A stretch of 64,000 bases of DNA, from positions 13,784,214-13,848,213 of the forward strand of contig OZ025273.1 in the NCBI GenBank assembly GCA_964019165.1. Direction: 5' to 3'. This DNA comes from Mastigias papua. Taxonomy: Eukaryota > Cnidaria > Scyphozoa > Rhizostomeae > Mastigiidae. This document shows, one piece after another, positions 33,901 to 45,950 of the stretch (position 1 is its first letter; every line of letters begins with the position of its first letter). Position numbers and translations under genes: made by a program. The notes under the pieces are model-generated. The model did no database searches. It was not told the origin of the DNA and worked only from the letters and a program-made list of their open reading frames with translations.

Positions 33901-34796
33901 TCTGGGTCAAATGTTGAGTCCATCTTGATGAAACATGACCTGTCTTTTATTACATGGGTTGTGGCACCACAATCAACAAGCACTGTCTTTATGTCATGAG
34001 ACTCACAGAATATCTTAATGATTATACTACTATTCCTACAATGAGTACACCATTTATTCTGTTTCTCAGTTCTCTTTCCATACTCTGGGCACTCTGGATC
34101 AGTAGATTTGTGGTTTGGCTTACCACATGCATAGCACATTATAGGCCTTCTTCTTGTCCTAGATCCAAATTTCTTAGAAAATTTCATTACATTATCTTTT
34201 GCTTCTTCACAGTAGGCTTTTTCAGTATCTTCAAAACTTCTTAGGGCTACTTTAAATTCAGTGAAGGTTTGGTCTCTGTCCTTCTGAGTCACTACAGTTG
34301 AGAATGGTTTGAACTCTGGGGGTAAACCTTTTAACACCATTGCAATAAGAAGATTATCACTAATTGTCTCACCTGCTGATTTCAAGGATGTATAGGCTGT
34401 CTCAGCACGGATCACATAGTCTGTCACACTCTCTCCATTACTCTTTTTTAGCGAAGTTAACTCTGTATACAGTGATATTATCCTGGGTTTTCGTCTGGAC
34501 AGATAATGTTCTCTTAAGATTTTCAAAGCTTCTCGTCCGTTGTCTTTTGCATCTCTCAGCACAAGCGATAAACTCCTATCATCTAAGCATTGTACCAATT
34601 CTGCGAGAGCTTCTGCATTCCTCTCTGTATCTAATTCGTCATCGTTAACACCTCCTTCACTTTCAGGTAGAATCACGTTGTGAAGTTTCTGCAGTCTCAT
34701 AAATCCTAAAAACTTCACTTCCCATAATTCGTAAGCTCTCTCATCACCATCAAATAGCAGGCGCGATCTGGCCCCATAACCTGTTGCAGCGCTCAT
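30934..34796 (-). pseudogene. Copia gag-pol polyprotein
   Basis: The ATG at 34794-34796 lies within the 5' LTR, 14 bases before its end. Order: gag (WEVKFLGFMRLQ), zinc knuckle (CYACGKPNHKSTDPEC), protease (VDCGATTH), integrase (HTDLAGPIEP, RCDNGGEFTS, HQNGTVERSWR), reverse transcriptase (MDVKTAYLNAPI, VWVDDLIIA) and RNase H (ALSTSEAEYMAL, HCDNQSAI, NIADIFTKP). Domain order (integrase before RT) defines copia. Two lesions: an in-frame TAG at 31620-31622 between RT and RNase H, and a frameshift near 31400-31413. Everything before the TAG is a single 1058-residue frame. Confidence 0.93.
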
Positions 34797-34932
34797 GATA
34801 GCGGATTCGACATAGGGCAGGAGTGTAACACAGAAATACAGTAATCTCTATTAGGCCCAATTAAAAGTAAAAGCACGAGGCAATATAACAAGTTAACACA
34901 TGGTTACAAGCTGTTAAGTTTACTGCTTAACA
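34782..34932 (-). repeat. Copia 5' LTR (contains the start codon)
   Basis: 151 bp. Homology between the two LTRs extends through GCAACA, past the gag ATG, so the first codons are LTR-encoded and the primer-binding site is part of the coding sequence. Confidence 0.92.
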
Positions 34933-35062
34933 AGGTGGACTTCTTTTTGATATATTCCTTCTTTTTCCTTTCCCTGTCCTTTCTTCGATAAGCTTCTAGC
35001 TTTTCTTCATCTTCCTTTAGTCTATCTCTGAATTTCCTGCTTCTTTGAGTACTTGAAGGCAT

Positions 35063-35300
35063 TTTGGTTCCAGAATGAAGAGTGAATTACCCATAATTCA
35101 ATGTTTACAGACAAATGCAAGCTGCACATGCTCAGGACTTTACCACAGGAGACCCAATAAATAGTAGTTGTATCATTGGAGTTTGTTCTTCAATGCAATG
35201 TTTCCCCCATCAAATAGACCTATTTCTTAAGAAGTACCTAAATCTTTATTTGCTCTTCAATAAAGTATTGAAATTTTTTAGATTCAACTAAAGTACTATA
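35063..35300. promoter_or_regulatory. Upstream region of the Ulp1-type transposase gene
   Basis: Non-coding, between the start codon at 35062 and the subterminal repeat array. It should hold the transposase promoter. No clear TATA box at a convincing distance was singled out. Confidence 0.35.
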
Positions 35301-35750
35301 GCAGATGTAGTTTCCGCAACAAAATTGTAGTCTCCGCAACAAAATAAAAATGTGTTTTAATTGGTATAGAAGGAAGCAGATGTAGTTTCCGCAACAAAAT
35401 TGTAGTCTCCGCAACAAAATAAAAATGTGTTTTACTTGGTATAGAAGGAAGCAGATGTAGTTTCCGCAACAAAATTTTAGTCTCCGCAACAAAATAAAAA
35501 TGTGTTTTACTTGGTATAGAAGGAAGCAGATGTAGTTTCCGCAACAAAATTGTAGTCTCCGCAACAACATAAAAATGTGTTTTACTTGGTATAGAAGGAA
35601 ACAGATGTAGTTTCCGCAACAAAATTGTAGTCTCCGCAACAAAATAAAAATGTGTTTTACTTGGTATAGAAGGAAGCAGATGTAGTTTCCGCAACAAAAT
35701 TGTAGTCTCCGCAACAAAATAAAAATGTGTTTTAATTGGTATAGAAGGAA
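35301..35750. repeat. Six-unit 75 bp tandem array of subterminal motifs
   Basis: Six units of exactly 75 bp (starts 35301, 35376, 35451, 35526, 35601, 35676), each with GTAGTTTCCGCAACA and GTAGTCTCCGCAACA, so twelve copies of the 14-mer. Units differ by one or two bases. As 75 is a multiple of three, long but meaningless open frames run through it. It is on the right side of the large transposon, upstream of the transposase gene, and probably binds transposase. Confidence 0.92.
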
Positions 35751-36216
35751 GAAGATTAAAATATTTTTCCACAGTATGTTTTCCCTTGTTGACATTTAGA
35801 ACTTCCCAAAACCTTATCCGAATATTCTTAACTGCTTCCTTATAGTAAAAACTTTTAGGTGAAAAAGTGTTGCGGAGACTACATTCTGCTAATGGAATGT
35901 AGTTATTGTAAACTCCCATGTCATGAATCATATAGTTTTGAAAGAGGACCAGTAGAAGAACAGGTCTGGGGCACTTTCTGTTTTGTTAGGATCTTTGTGT
36001 TATATTAACTCAATAAAATATTTGTAGTCTCCGCAACAGCTATTTCTTGATTTCCCATACTTTATTACAGTTTATTTTAAGAAGCTGCTACTTTTATGAC
36101 AAATTTTTTAGAATACTTAACTTCACCTATTTGACAATGCACTACTGCTGAATTCAGATAGTTTGAGTTACATTTAAAAAATGAATGGAAGGTAAGCTGT
36201 TACTGTGGAATGACCC
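35751..36216. other. Right subterminal region of the large transposon
   Basis: Contains GTTGCGGAGACTAC at 35869-35882, its complement at 36024-36037, and the 16 bp terminal repeat at 36201-36216. No gene. Confidence 0.7.
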
Positions 36217-36369
36217 ATAGGTAATAGTATATGTGACTTTGTTCCAACACAAGTTGATATGTAGTAGTGTAGGATTACTAAGAGGTTATGAGTCACTTAT
36301 ATACATAAGCTTAGGCATCATCTATGCAATTTATTTTTGAGTCTTCTCATATAGTAGAATTTTTTACAG

Positions 36370-36453
36370 CTAAATACAAACCCTGTGGATAAATTATATG
36401 GAATCTTGGATAAATTACTTGACTGCAACCATCTATATGACGCTAGGTTTAAG
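36370..36453 (+). other. Exon-like block, 84 bp, copy 1
   Basis: TTTTTACAG acceptor and AAG|GTATGT donor enclose 28 in-frame codons encoding DKLYGILDKLLDCNHLYDAR. The length is a multiple of three. Tandem copy at 36824-36907. No family recognised; it may be a real exon of an unidentified gene. Confidence 0.38.
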
Positions 36454-36823
36454 GTATGTTACTAAGTTGTACACCCCCCACCACTATCATAAGTACCTTT
36501 AATGCTTGAAATCTGACTTTGTGACTGCAGGCTGTGGTACCCCAGGTGGACATGCAAATATATTCTAGAGCTGCAGATTAAGTACTTTCTGGAGCCCAAC
36601 ACTTAATATTTGATATTGATTTTATTACATCAGGCATGTTTTCCTGGATACATTAGTTAGTAGTCCTTAGCAACAGCATAGGTAATAGTATATGAGACTT
36701 TGTTCAACAACAAGTTGATATGCGGTATTGTAGGATTACTAAGAGGTTATGAGTCACTTATCTACATAAGCATCATCTATGCACTTTTTTTGGAGTCTTC
36801 TCAGATAGTAGATGTTTTTACAA

Positions 36824-36907
36824 CTGAATATAATACCTCTGGATAAATTATGTGGCAGTTTGGATAAGGTATTTGACTACAACCATCTATATGATGCCAG
36901 GTGTAAG
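36824..36907 (+). other. Exon-like block, 84 bp, copy 2
   Basis: Same length and frame as copy 1, shares DKL, SLDK, NHLYDAR and the GTATGT donor, but the acceptor is CAA instead of CAG, so this copy is probably not spliced. Confidence 0.33.
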
Positions 36908-37000
36908 GTATGTTTCTAAGTTGTACACCCCTGCCCCCCCCCCACCAACACCATAAGTACCTTTAATGCTTGAAATCTGACTTTATGATTTCAGGCTGTA

Positions 37001-37270
37001 TAATGTATCTATGGGAGATTGGGGCTGTTAGTAGGGATAGTACCTCTGCACCTTAGGCAGCCGCACCTTTGACTCCGATTAATGGTGGCTCAAAGCAATG
37101 GTCCCCACTGCAGTCCTAGCTCGTATATGGCTCCAAGTAGTCACCTGTGCACGGTGGCGGCCATCTCCCGGCAAATGTCCTCGGCTGGACGGCCAAACTA
37201 TACGGGCGCGTCACACCCTCCAGCATGTGTGGCGAGGTAGTAGCCTCCCAAACACCGCTGTCGAAATGGC
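37001..37270. other. GC-rich segment before gypsy element 2
   Basis: Sharp change to GC-rich sequence at about 37040-37265 (CGGTGGCGGCCATCTCC, GGCTGGACGGCC). No gene or known repeat recognised. It is unlike its AT-rich surroundings and could be a fragment of another element. Confidence 0.4.
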
Positions 37271-39641
37271 GTGAGGGACGTGAGGGTGTTTACCGATGAA
37301 GACGTTGCTAACGATATTTTATCCGAAGATGACTTAAAAATCACGCATTTAGAAAGGGAGGAAAACGATCGTTTATTAGACCTGCTAAGAGAACTTCGAA
37401 TTACTAAACACCCTGCTCTAGGACAAGTTGAAATTGTTAAGCATAGAATCGACGTAGGTGACGCAAAACCAATAAAACAACAACCCTACCGACTACCTTT
37501 GGCAAAAAAGTATTTGATTGATCAGGAAGTCGAACAGTTGCTCATTAAGGAAATAATTAGGCCGTCCACTAGTCCTTGGTCATCACCAATCGTACTTGTT
37601 TCCAAACCCGATGGGTCTGTTCGTGTTTGCGTCGATTATAGAAAGGTGAATTCTGTCACGAAAAAGGATGCTTATCCTTTACCGCTAATCGATGATACTT
37701 TACATGCATTAGGAGGAGCGAAATATTTCACGACACGACCTGTAAAGCGGTTATTGGCAAGTTGCACTAGAAGAAACATCTAAAGAAATTACTGCGTTTT
37801 CAACCACCAGGGGGCACTGGGAATTTAATGTTATGCCTTTTGGCTTGACAAATGCCCCTGCGACTTTCCAGCGTTTGATGGATTTTGTATTGACAGGCTT
37901 ACACTGGAGTCACTGTTTAGTCTATTTTGATGACGTCATCATTTTCGGAAAAACGTTTGATGAATACCAGGAGCGTCTAAAACTTGTTCTCAATCGATTA
38001 TGCCAGGCAGGTTTAACCTTAATATAGTCAAAGTGCCAGTGGGCAAGAAACGAGGTAGAATACTTAGGCCATTTGATTAGTGCCAATGGAATAAAACTGG
38101 ACCCCGGAAAGGTAGCCGCTGTTAGGAATTTCCCGACACCTGTACACAAAACTGAAGTTCGCGCCTTTTTAGGTCTAGCCTCTTACTATCAAAGATTTAT
38201 TGCAAGTTTTGTGGGTATTGCTAAGCCATTAACAGTGCTAACAAAACAAAGGGGAATTTATGTTTTATGTGGAAGCCAGAGGCAGAGACAGCGTTTAATA
38301 AATTAAAAGATCTTTTGACACAAGCGCCCATACTTGGATGTCCTGATTACAAAAGCCCTTTCATCTTACAAACTGATGCTAGTAACAACGGAATTGGAGT
38401 AGTGCTAGTGCAAATGCAGCTGGGAAAAAAGTTGCGATTGCATATGCAAGTCGCCAGCTATGCCCAGTGAAGTAAAATATGCTGCAATCCAAAACGAATG
38501 TCTTGCAATTGTTTAGGGCATAAAGCATTTTCATTATTATCTGTATGGACAGCCAAATTTTACGGTAATAACCGATCATTGCCCCTTACAATGGATCAAA
38601 CGTATGCAGCCAAACACTTAAATGATACAGCGTTGGATTTGTGAATTACAAGGGTATTCGTTTACTGTAAGGCATCGAGCAGGCAAATCGAATGGAAATG
38701 CTGATGCATTGTCGAGGTGTCCCGTCTCTTCCAACTTAGATGACTCAGAGACATGTAGCAAAAGCTGGGATATAGCAGTATTAGATGCGGTAGATATAAG
38801 TGACAAGCAGGACTCAGACAGAGATATTAAGGAATTGAAAGACTTCTTAGCAGACGGAACAATGCCATCGAATTTAGATATTAGAAGGAAAATTGAATGT
38901 TTCTCTGCAAATTACTTCCTAGAAAACGACGTTCTTTATCATTGTTGGACTCCGAAAATTTATGGTAATTTATGTCGAACAAGGAAACAGTTAGTGGTGC
39001 CTTTGAGGGAACGAGAGAAAATATTAGTACATTGCCATGAAGACCAAGGTCACCCAGGTTTTATGCGAACGTATTCAAAGATAAGAGAAAACTATTTTTG
39101 GGTTAGTATGAAAAAGGATATCGCACGACACTGCAAGAATTGTAAGAGATGCTTAGGACGTAAATCGCCTACAAACAAGAAAAGGGTTCCATTAAATCCT
39201 ATTGCAAGTAATGCACCTCTTGAAATAGTAGGTGTCGATTTTGTTGGACCACTACCTATAACAGAAGATGGGACTAGATACATTATGACTTTTCAGGACC
39301 ATTTCTCTCGATGGCCTGCGGCTTTTCCTTTGAAAAAGGCAACGGGAACTGAAGTAGTCGATTGTATTCGCTCATTTTCAAGAGACTTTGGATACCCTTA
39401 GAAAATCTTATCGGACCGAGGCTCAGCCTTCCTGTCGGATATCGTAAAAAGAGCTTGCAAACAATTGATAATAAGACATGATAAGACTTCAGCGTACAAT
39501 CCACAAGCGAATGGATTGTGTGAACGGTTTCATGATACTTTGAAAACTTCTTTATCATTAGTCATTAATGAAGGAAAAAACAACTGGGATTCTTTCGTAC
39601 TAGACATAATTGCAGCGTATCGTACCACATCACATAGTCAA
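37271..39641 (+). pseudogene. Gypsy element 2 pol: RT, RNase H, integrase
   Basis: Decayed plus-strand gypsy pol. RT: PYRLPLAKK, SSPIVLVSKPDGSVRVCVDY, then after a frameshift and a stop near 37735-37750 VMPFGLTNAPATFQRLMD and YFDDVIIF (catalytic DD). RNase H: LQTDASNNGIG, VITDHCPLQWIK, NADALSRC. Integrase: zinc finger GHPGFMRTYSKIRENYFW...CKNCKRC, core VDFVGPLP and AYNPQANGLCERFHDTL. At least six stops or frameshifts break it. gag and protease are not seen. An L2-like LINE cuts it at about 39642. Confidence 0.85.
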
Positions 39642-41566
39642 AAACCACCCAGATCGCTGCACTTCAGGTTGATGGGAGGCAAGTCTATGATAATGATAGT
39701 ATTGCTGAGTCCATGAATAGATTTTTTTGTAGTATTGGCAACACCCTTAGTGACAAGATACCTAAAACATCCAATCCACTTCTAGAGAATGAGTACCCAG
39801 TAAACCCACAAAATCTACGCTTTAAAGTCGATGCTATCAATAGGTCCCAGTTAGAGAGGGTTTTCGGCAATTTCAAAACATCTAAAGGATCTGGTCCTGA
39901 TGGTATTGCTAATTATTTTCTGAAGATAGGCCTACCCGTTATCGCTGTATCACTGTCTGACATTTTTAATCTGTCAACTGCAACTGGTGTATCCCCAAAT
40001 AGTTGGAAAATTGCTAAGGTGGCCCCTATCTTTAAAAGTGGTCAATCAAGTGATCGTTCTAATTACAGAACGATCTCTGTGCTGCCGTTTCTGTCCAGGA
40101 CTTTTGAGAAGTTGGTTTACAATAATCTTTATGACTACCAGGACAAAAACAGGCTACTTGTTTCTAAACAGTCTTGGTTTAGAACGCTGCACTCAGTCGT
40201 CACCTGTCTGCTAAATTGTACAAATGAATGGTATATTAACATGGATAAGGGGCAATATACTGCGAGAGTGTTCATAGACCTCAAAAAAGCCTTTGACACC
40301 GTCGATCATGAAATTCGTCTTAAAAATCTGACGAAGTATGGTATCATAGGTCTTGAGAATAACTGGTTTGCATCTTATCTGGATAACAGAATGCAATTCT
40401 GCAGAGTTAATGGGGTGTCCTCAAAGCTTGAAAATATTAATTGTGGGGTGCCACAAGGCTCTTGTCTTGGTCCCCTTCTGTTTTTGATATATATTAATGA
40501 TCTGCCATTTTGTCTTCAAAATAGTAATGTGATACCACAATTTCATATTCTTGCAATAACATCGATGAACTCAATAATTACCTAAATAGAGACCTAAACT
40601 GCTTTGAGCACTAGTTTCAAGGAAATAAATTGTCCTTAAATGTTATTAAAACTCAAGCTATGGTCGTAGATTCTCGACCTAAACTTAAAAAGATCTCTGA
40701 AGGAAACTTTCAGTCCCCTTCCTTTGCCATAGGTGATTCACAGATTGAGATTGTTGAGAAAACTAAGTACTTGGGAATTCAGCTAGATCAACATCTTGTC
40801 TGGGATGAGCACACTAGATTCTTGCGTGCTAAGGTCTCTCGTGCCATAGGGTTTTTAAAGTATGCTAAGAAAATACTACCCCAAGAAACTCTTAGCCAAA
40901 TGTATAGTGGAATCGCTGAACCGTATTTCCGATACTGTTACTCTGTGTGGGGGAGCTGTGGGGAATCCAGAAGACTTACCCTGCAGAAGTTACAAAACCG
41001 CGCAGCCAGAATTGTAACAAACAGTAGCTATGATGCACTTGCAGATACCCTTATACAAAGGCTAAACTGGCCAGATATCGCTGAAATCATAAAACGAGAG
41101 ACTGCGACGATAGTTTACAAATCCTTAAATGGTCTCGTACCGACATATGTCTCTGATATCATTTTACAGAACTCATCACGGGGCACTGTCAAGTTGAGAA
41201 ACTCCGAATTTGACCTACGCATCCCTCTTTTCAAGACCAGGAATGGGCAAAAATCATTCTCATATCGTGGTGTAAATGTGTGGAACAGTCTTGAACCTAA
41301 GGTCAAGCAGGCGCCCTCTTTATTTGCTTTTAAACTTCGGCTTTAAAGCTTGTAGGATAATTATGTTTTGATTTTAACTTTAACTTACCGTTGTTATTAT
41401 CTTTTTTATTTTCGCTTGTAGCTTATATTAGCTGTAAATTGTAGACTTTAATATTTTGTTTTATTTATTTATTTGTGTCACGGCCCCCTGAAAAACGGCC
41501 TTTGCCGACGGGGTTACCGTGAATAAAGAATGACAAATGAAATGAAATGAATGAAATGAATGAAAT
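39642..41566 (+). mobile_element. L2/CR1-like LINE insertion A
   Basis: 5'-truncated LINE within gypsy element 2. Coding runs 39644-40585 and 40630-41346; the 3' untranslated part ends in a GAAAT/AATGA microsatellite tail at about 41535-41566, typical of L2/CR1 elements. A GGCC..TGCCGACGG..GGTTACC hairpin lies before the tail. Confidence 0.75.
39713..41346 (+). pseudogene. L2/CR1-like reverse transcriptase (LINE A)
   Basis: RT motifs in order: KTSKGSGPDGI, WKIAKVAPIFKSG, VFIDLKKAFDTVDH, GVPQGSCLGPLLFLIYINDL. The YADD catalytic block is lost: the frame reads through altered sequence near 40540-40585 and stops. The C-terminal thumb region follows from 40630 (VEKTKYLGIQLD, LQKLQNRAARIVT, NSLEPKVKQAPSLFAFK). 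Two breaks make it inactive. Related copies are at 55856-58418 and 61025-61420. Confidence 0.8.
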
Positions 41567-41737
41567 CCTATAGAAGTAAGTAAATCCATTCGAAAAATAC
41601 TGGACAAAATGCGTACTCAGAATGAAAAAGGTCGCTTAGAACCTGAATATTTTGTGGAACTCGATAACGGAGAAACAACGTGGATCGCTGACATTTTCGT
41701 AGATTCAAGACTGTTAACAGACTTCAAATGTTGAAGA
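41567..41737 (+). pseudogene. Gypsy element 2, C-terminal pol remnant
   Basis: After the LINE tail the gypsy frame resumes with SIRKILDKMRTQNEKGRLEP and DIFVDSRLLTDF and a stop. Sequence between the integrase core and this point is missing, so the LINE insertion came with, or next to, a deletion. Confidence 0.5.
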
Positions 41738-42234
41738 TATCATTCGCTTGTTTATATTATATCCGCACATATTGTTGGTTTGTTTGCTTCGATATTGTTG
41801 TGCTGATCATTGGCTCCTAATTCTTATTATTATACGGCAATCATTCGATATTGCGAAATTAATTCAGTCAATTACTCAAACTTTGCGTACATACGTCAGT
41901 TGTACTATTAGAGACTTTGAGCAGTCGAGTGAATATTCAGAGCGGTCAGAATTAATGTCTTGTGAAGTCTACGATCGTTACCTGATTCATCGAAACGCCG
42001 GAGTCTATAGACGAAAAGTACTCGCATCAAACTAATGAATCTATTGTGTTGACTCTTTGCTGGTTCAAAGTTTATACTTCGAAACGCATTGTGTATGCTA
42101 AAGGAAAGAAGATTATTTGTTATGAATGTACTTCCATAACTTGACTATTTCGCCGAAGATTGACTTTCTGCTTATATTTTTGATGCAGTAGATTTTCATT
42201 TCCTGTTTCCAGGAAGTGAAATCTAGGGGGGAGG
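41738..42234. other. Gypsy element 2, 3' internal region
   Basis: A 95-residue plus-strand frame (41748-42035) with a hydrophobic start is present but has no recognised domain. The region ends in the purine tract CTAGGGGGGAGG (42222-42234). Confidence 0.4.
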
Positions 42235-42470
42235 TGTGACAGGTAGTACTCTTTCTACCCTTTTATGTAAAGCCTCGTTTTGATGACGAGATCTTTTTAT
42301 GTATTATGTCATATTATGTCATTTCATGTAGACGCATGTGTTCAGTTGCAGTTGAGAGAGTTAGTGAGGGGCTCTTTGTTACATTCGAGTACTTGTTTCT
42401 TCTTGACTCAATCTCTTTTATCGGACCCAATGTGACAAGAAATCGTCAGACATATTCTGCTATACTGGCG
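42235..42470 (+). repeat. Probable 3' LTR of gypsy element 2
   Basis: TGTGACAGGTAGTACTC directly follows the purine tract, as expected for a 3' LTR. No 5' LTR was found, so the right end is approximate (a TGTGACA at 42431-42437 is one candidate end). Confidence 0.45.
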
Positions 42471-43149
42471 TCTTCCGCAAATTTGGTGAAAGATAACATG
42501 AAATCTTCTATGCAAATGAAAATATTGCAGGGTGTATGCAAAAAACTGATAAGTCTTTGCCGTGCGTAAGTACTTAATGTGTCTACCCTCCTACCCCCTT
42601 GCACGCTTTCGTACGCATTTGGTTGACCCCCCTCCCCTTCGAGCTTACGTGCTAAATGAATGTCCCCATATGGAGAGTATCGCACGGTAAGTATTTGTTC
42701 ACGGTACATAATCTTGCCCTCTATTTGCGAGTCTGAGAGGGTTTTGGTTATATCATTACTAAATAGGTACTTTTCTGGCTTGCTTGTCCTCTGACAAAAA
42801 TTGTTTATGTCTACATTCAAGATAGGTCTCAAGGAATCTCGTCTGTTTAAGGACAATTCAAGGCTGACTTGACCTAATAAGGTTATTTAGCCGAATAGCC
42901 TTGTGGCTATAGCCTTACAATCAGGATTTGTCTTGGTTTTCCTGCCTGTTAAAATGTCATCAACAGTGTCAATGCACTGACAACTATATCTTTCAGGATA
43001 GTTAGCCATATTTCCCTTTGCTTGTGAATACCTTACAATTTCCCCCAGATTGGTTCATTAAGTTTTGGAACAAATAAATTACAACAATTCACTTGGGTTG
43101 GGCATCTTTCCAAACTCTCCTTTCGCTTCTGCACACCCAAATCAGTTAT
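42471..43149. other. Spacer, no recognised gene
   Basis: A minus-strand open frame (42446-42856, 136 codons) has no known domain. Otherwise unremarkable. Confidence 0.4.
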
Positions 43150-43560
43150 AAACTTCTCATTTACACTTTTAGACTTTTTTCAGAAGTCGGCGGCCGAGAG
43201 ACATCTGAGGGACCAAGTGATAGGTCTACAACTTCTACAAGGCTATCACTATCCTCATCCATATCAGCATCAGATGTAGGATCATAGTCATTCCCGCCAA
43301 AAACGGTTAAAACATTATCGCTATCGATTTAGGGTGGGTTGCTAGTAACACTATCCTCATTGGATGGAATTGTGCCTTCATCTGAGGCCAGGGCGGTTGC
43401 TTCTCCTAAAGCTGACTGTTGTGCTTCCTCTGAAGCTGGCGTAGCATTCTCCTCTTCTGAGGCAGAGTGACATTGTTCTCAGAAAAGTGTGATGTGTGAG
43501 CTGGCGAGTCCCTTTTTAGTTTCTTTGAGTTCTACCAATAACTTATTGGCTTTGGACATG
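43150..43560 (-). pseudogene. Acidic Ser/Glu-rich ORF remnant
   Basis: On the minus strand from ATG at 43558-43560 one frame encodes MSKANKLLVELKETKKG, then an acidic stretch with SEEENATPASEEAQQS and DYDPTSDADMDEDSDS. It is interrupted by TGA near 43482 and TAA near 43330. The composition is clearly non-random for an AT-rich spacer, resembling the acidic tail of a nuclear or transposon protein. No family assigned. Confidence 0.35.

Positions 43561-45950
<2,390 letters not shown>

Larger units (their letters stand above)
30679..34932 (-). mobile_element. Ty1/copia retrotransposon, GalEa-like (4.25 kb)
   Basis: Complete element on the minus strand with 151 bp LTRs differing at three positions. 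The 5 bp target duplication is AGGTG (30674-30678 and 34933-34937). The primer-binding site GGTTATGGGGCCAG directly follows the 5' LTR and resembles the tRNA-iMet half-molecule site used by copia. A G-rich tract (C-run at 30830-30838 on plus) precedes the 3' LTR. Short LTRs and a single ORF recall the GalEa group (inference). It lies inside the transposase gene of the host element. Confidence 0.93.
27897..35062 (-). pseudogene. DDE-like transposase with C-terminal Ulp1 protease, split by copia
   Basis: Minus-strand gene starting at ATG 35060-35062. Its first ~43 codons (very basic, coiled-coil-like) end at 34938, where the copia inserted with a 5 bp duplication; the frame resumes at 30678. 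The downstream part has a basic region, a Cys cluster (C-x6-C, then C-x2-C; positions 243-258 of the downstream frame), then conserved acidic motifs QEDFAENF (Asp343), YWSDGPSSQFKN (Asp426) and HGKGPCDGVGAEVKR. The end is a Ulp1/C48 cysteine protease: EHW (His723), VLDS (Asp740), then after an in-frame TAA at 28419-28421 QQSNSYDCGVF (Gln and Cys). CACTA- and KDZ-type transposons also pair transposase with Ulp1, but this core is different and unnamed by me. Confidence 0.78.
22627..36216. mobile_element. Large nested DNA transposon with Ulp1-type transposase
   Basis: Both ends carry the exact 16 bp inverted repeat GGGTCATTCCACAGTA. The flanks share ATA (22624-22626 and 36217-36219), and the tandem paralogue at 36672-36690 shows the same site empty (CAGCATAGGTAATAG), which proves insertion. 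Removing a Tc1-like element (22806-27247) and a copia (30679-34932) leaves about 4.9 kb with one gene on minus (35062 to 27897). Copies of GTTGCGGAGACTAC lie near both ends. I cannot assign it to a named superfamily; a 3 bp duplication with GGG ends is shared by several. Confidence 0.82.
36217..37000. repeat. Tandem duplication (~465 bp unit) with exon-like blocks
   Basis: 36220-36684 and 36685-37000 are successive copies (GTAATAGTATATG, GAGTCACTTAT, AACCATCTATATGA, AAGTACCTTTAATGC shared). The unit's other half lies at 22490-22626, separated by the inserted transposon. The second copy preserves the pre-insertion target site at 36672-36690. Confidence 0.8.

Noticed and set aside
28447..34648. 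Several plus-strand frames of 60-120 codons opposite the Ulp1-type transposase and copia
   Set aside because: All lie antisense to well-supported genes and have no recognisable domain.
30693..34932. 137 bp LTRs ending at TATCA for the copia
   Set aside because: Homology between the repeats continues 14 bp further to GCAACA, and only then do the 5 bp duplication AGGTG and an adjacent primer site appear.
35238..35931. Long minus-strand open frames of 185 and 211 codons with repeated peptides
   Set aside because: They exist only because the tandem unit is 75 bp, a multiple of three. The array is non-coding subterminal DNA of a transposon.
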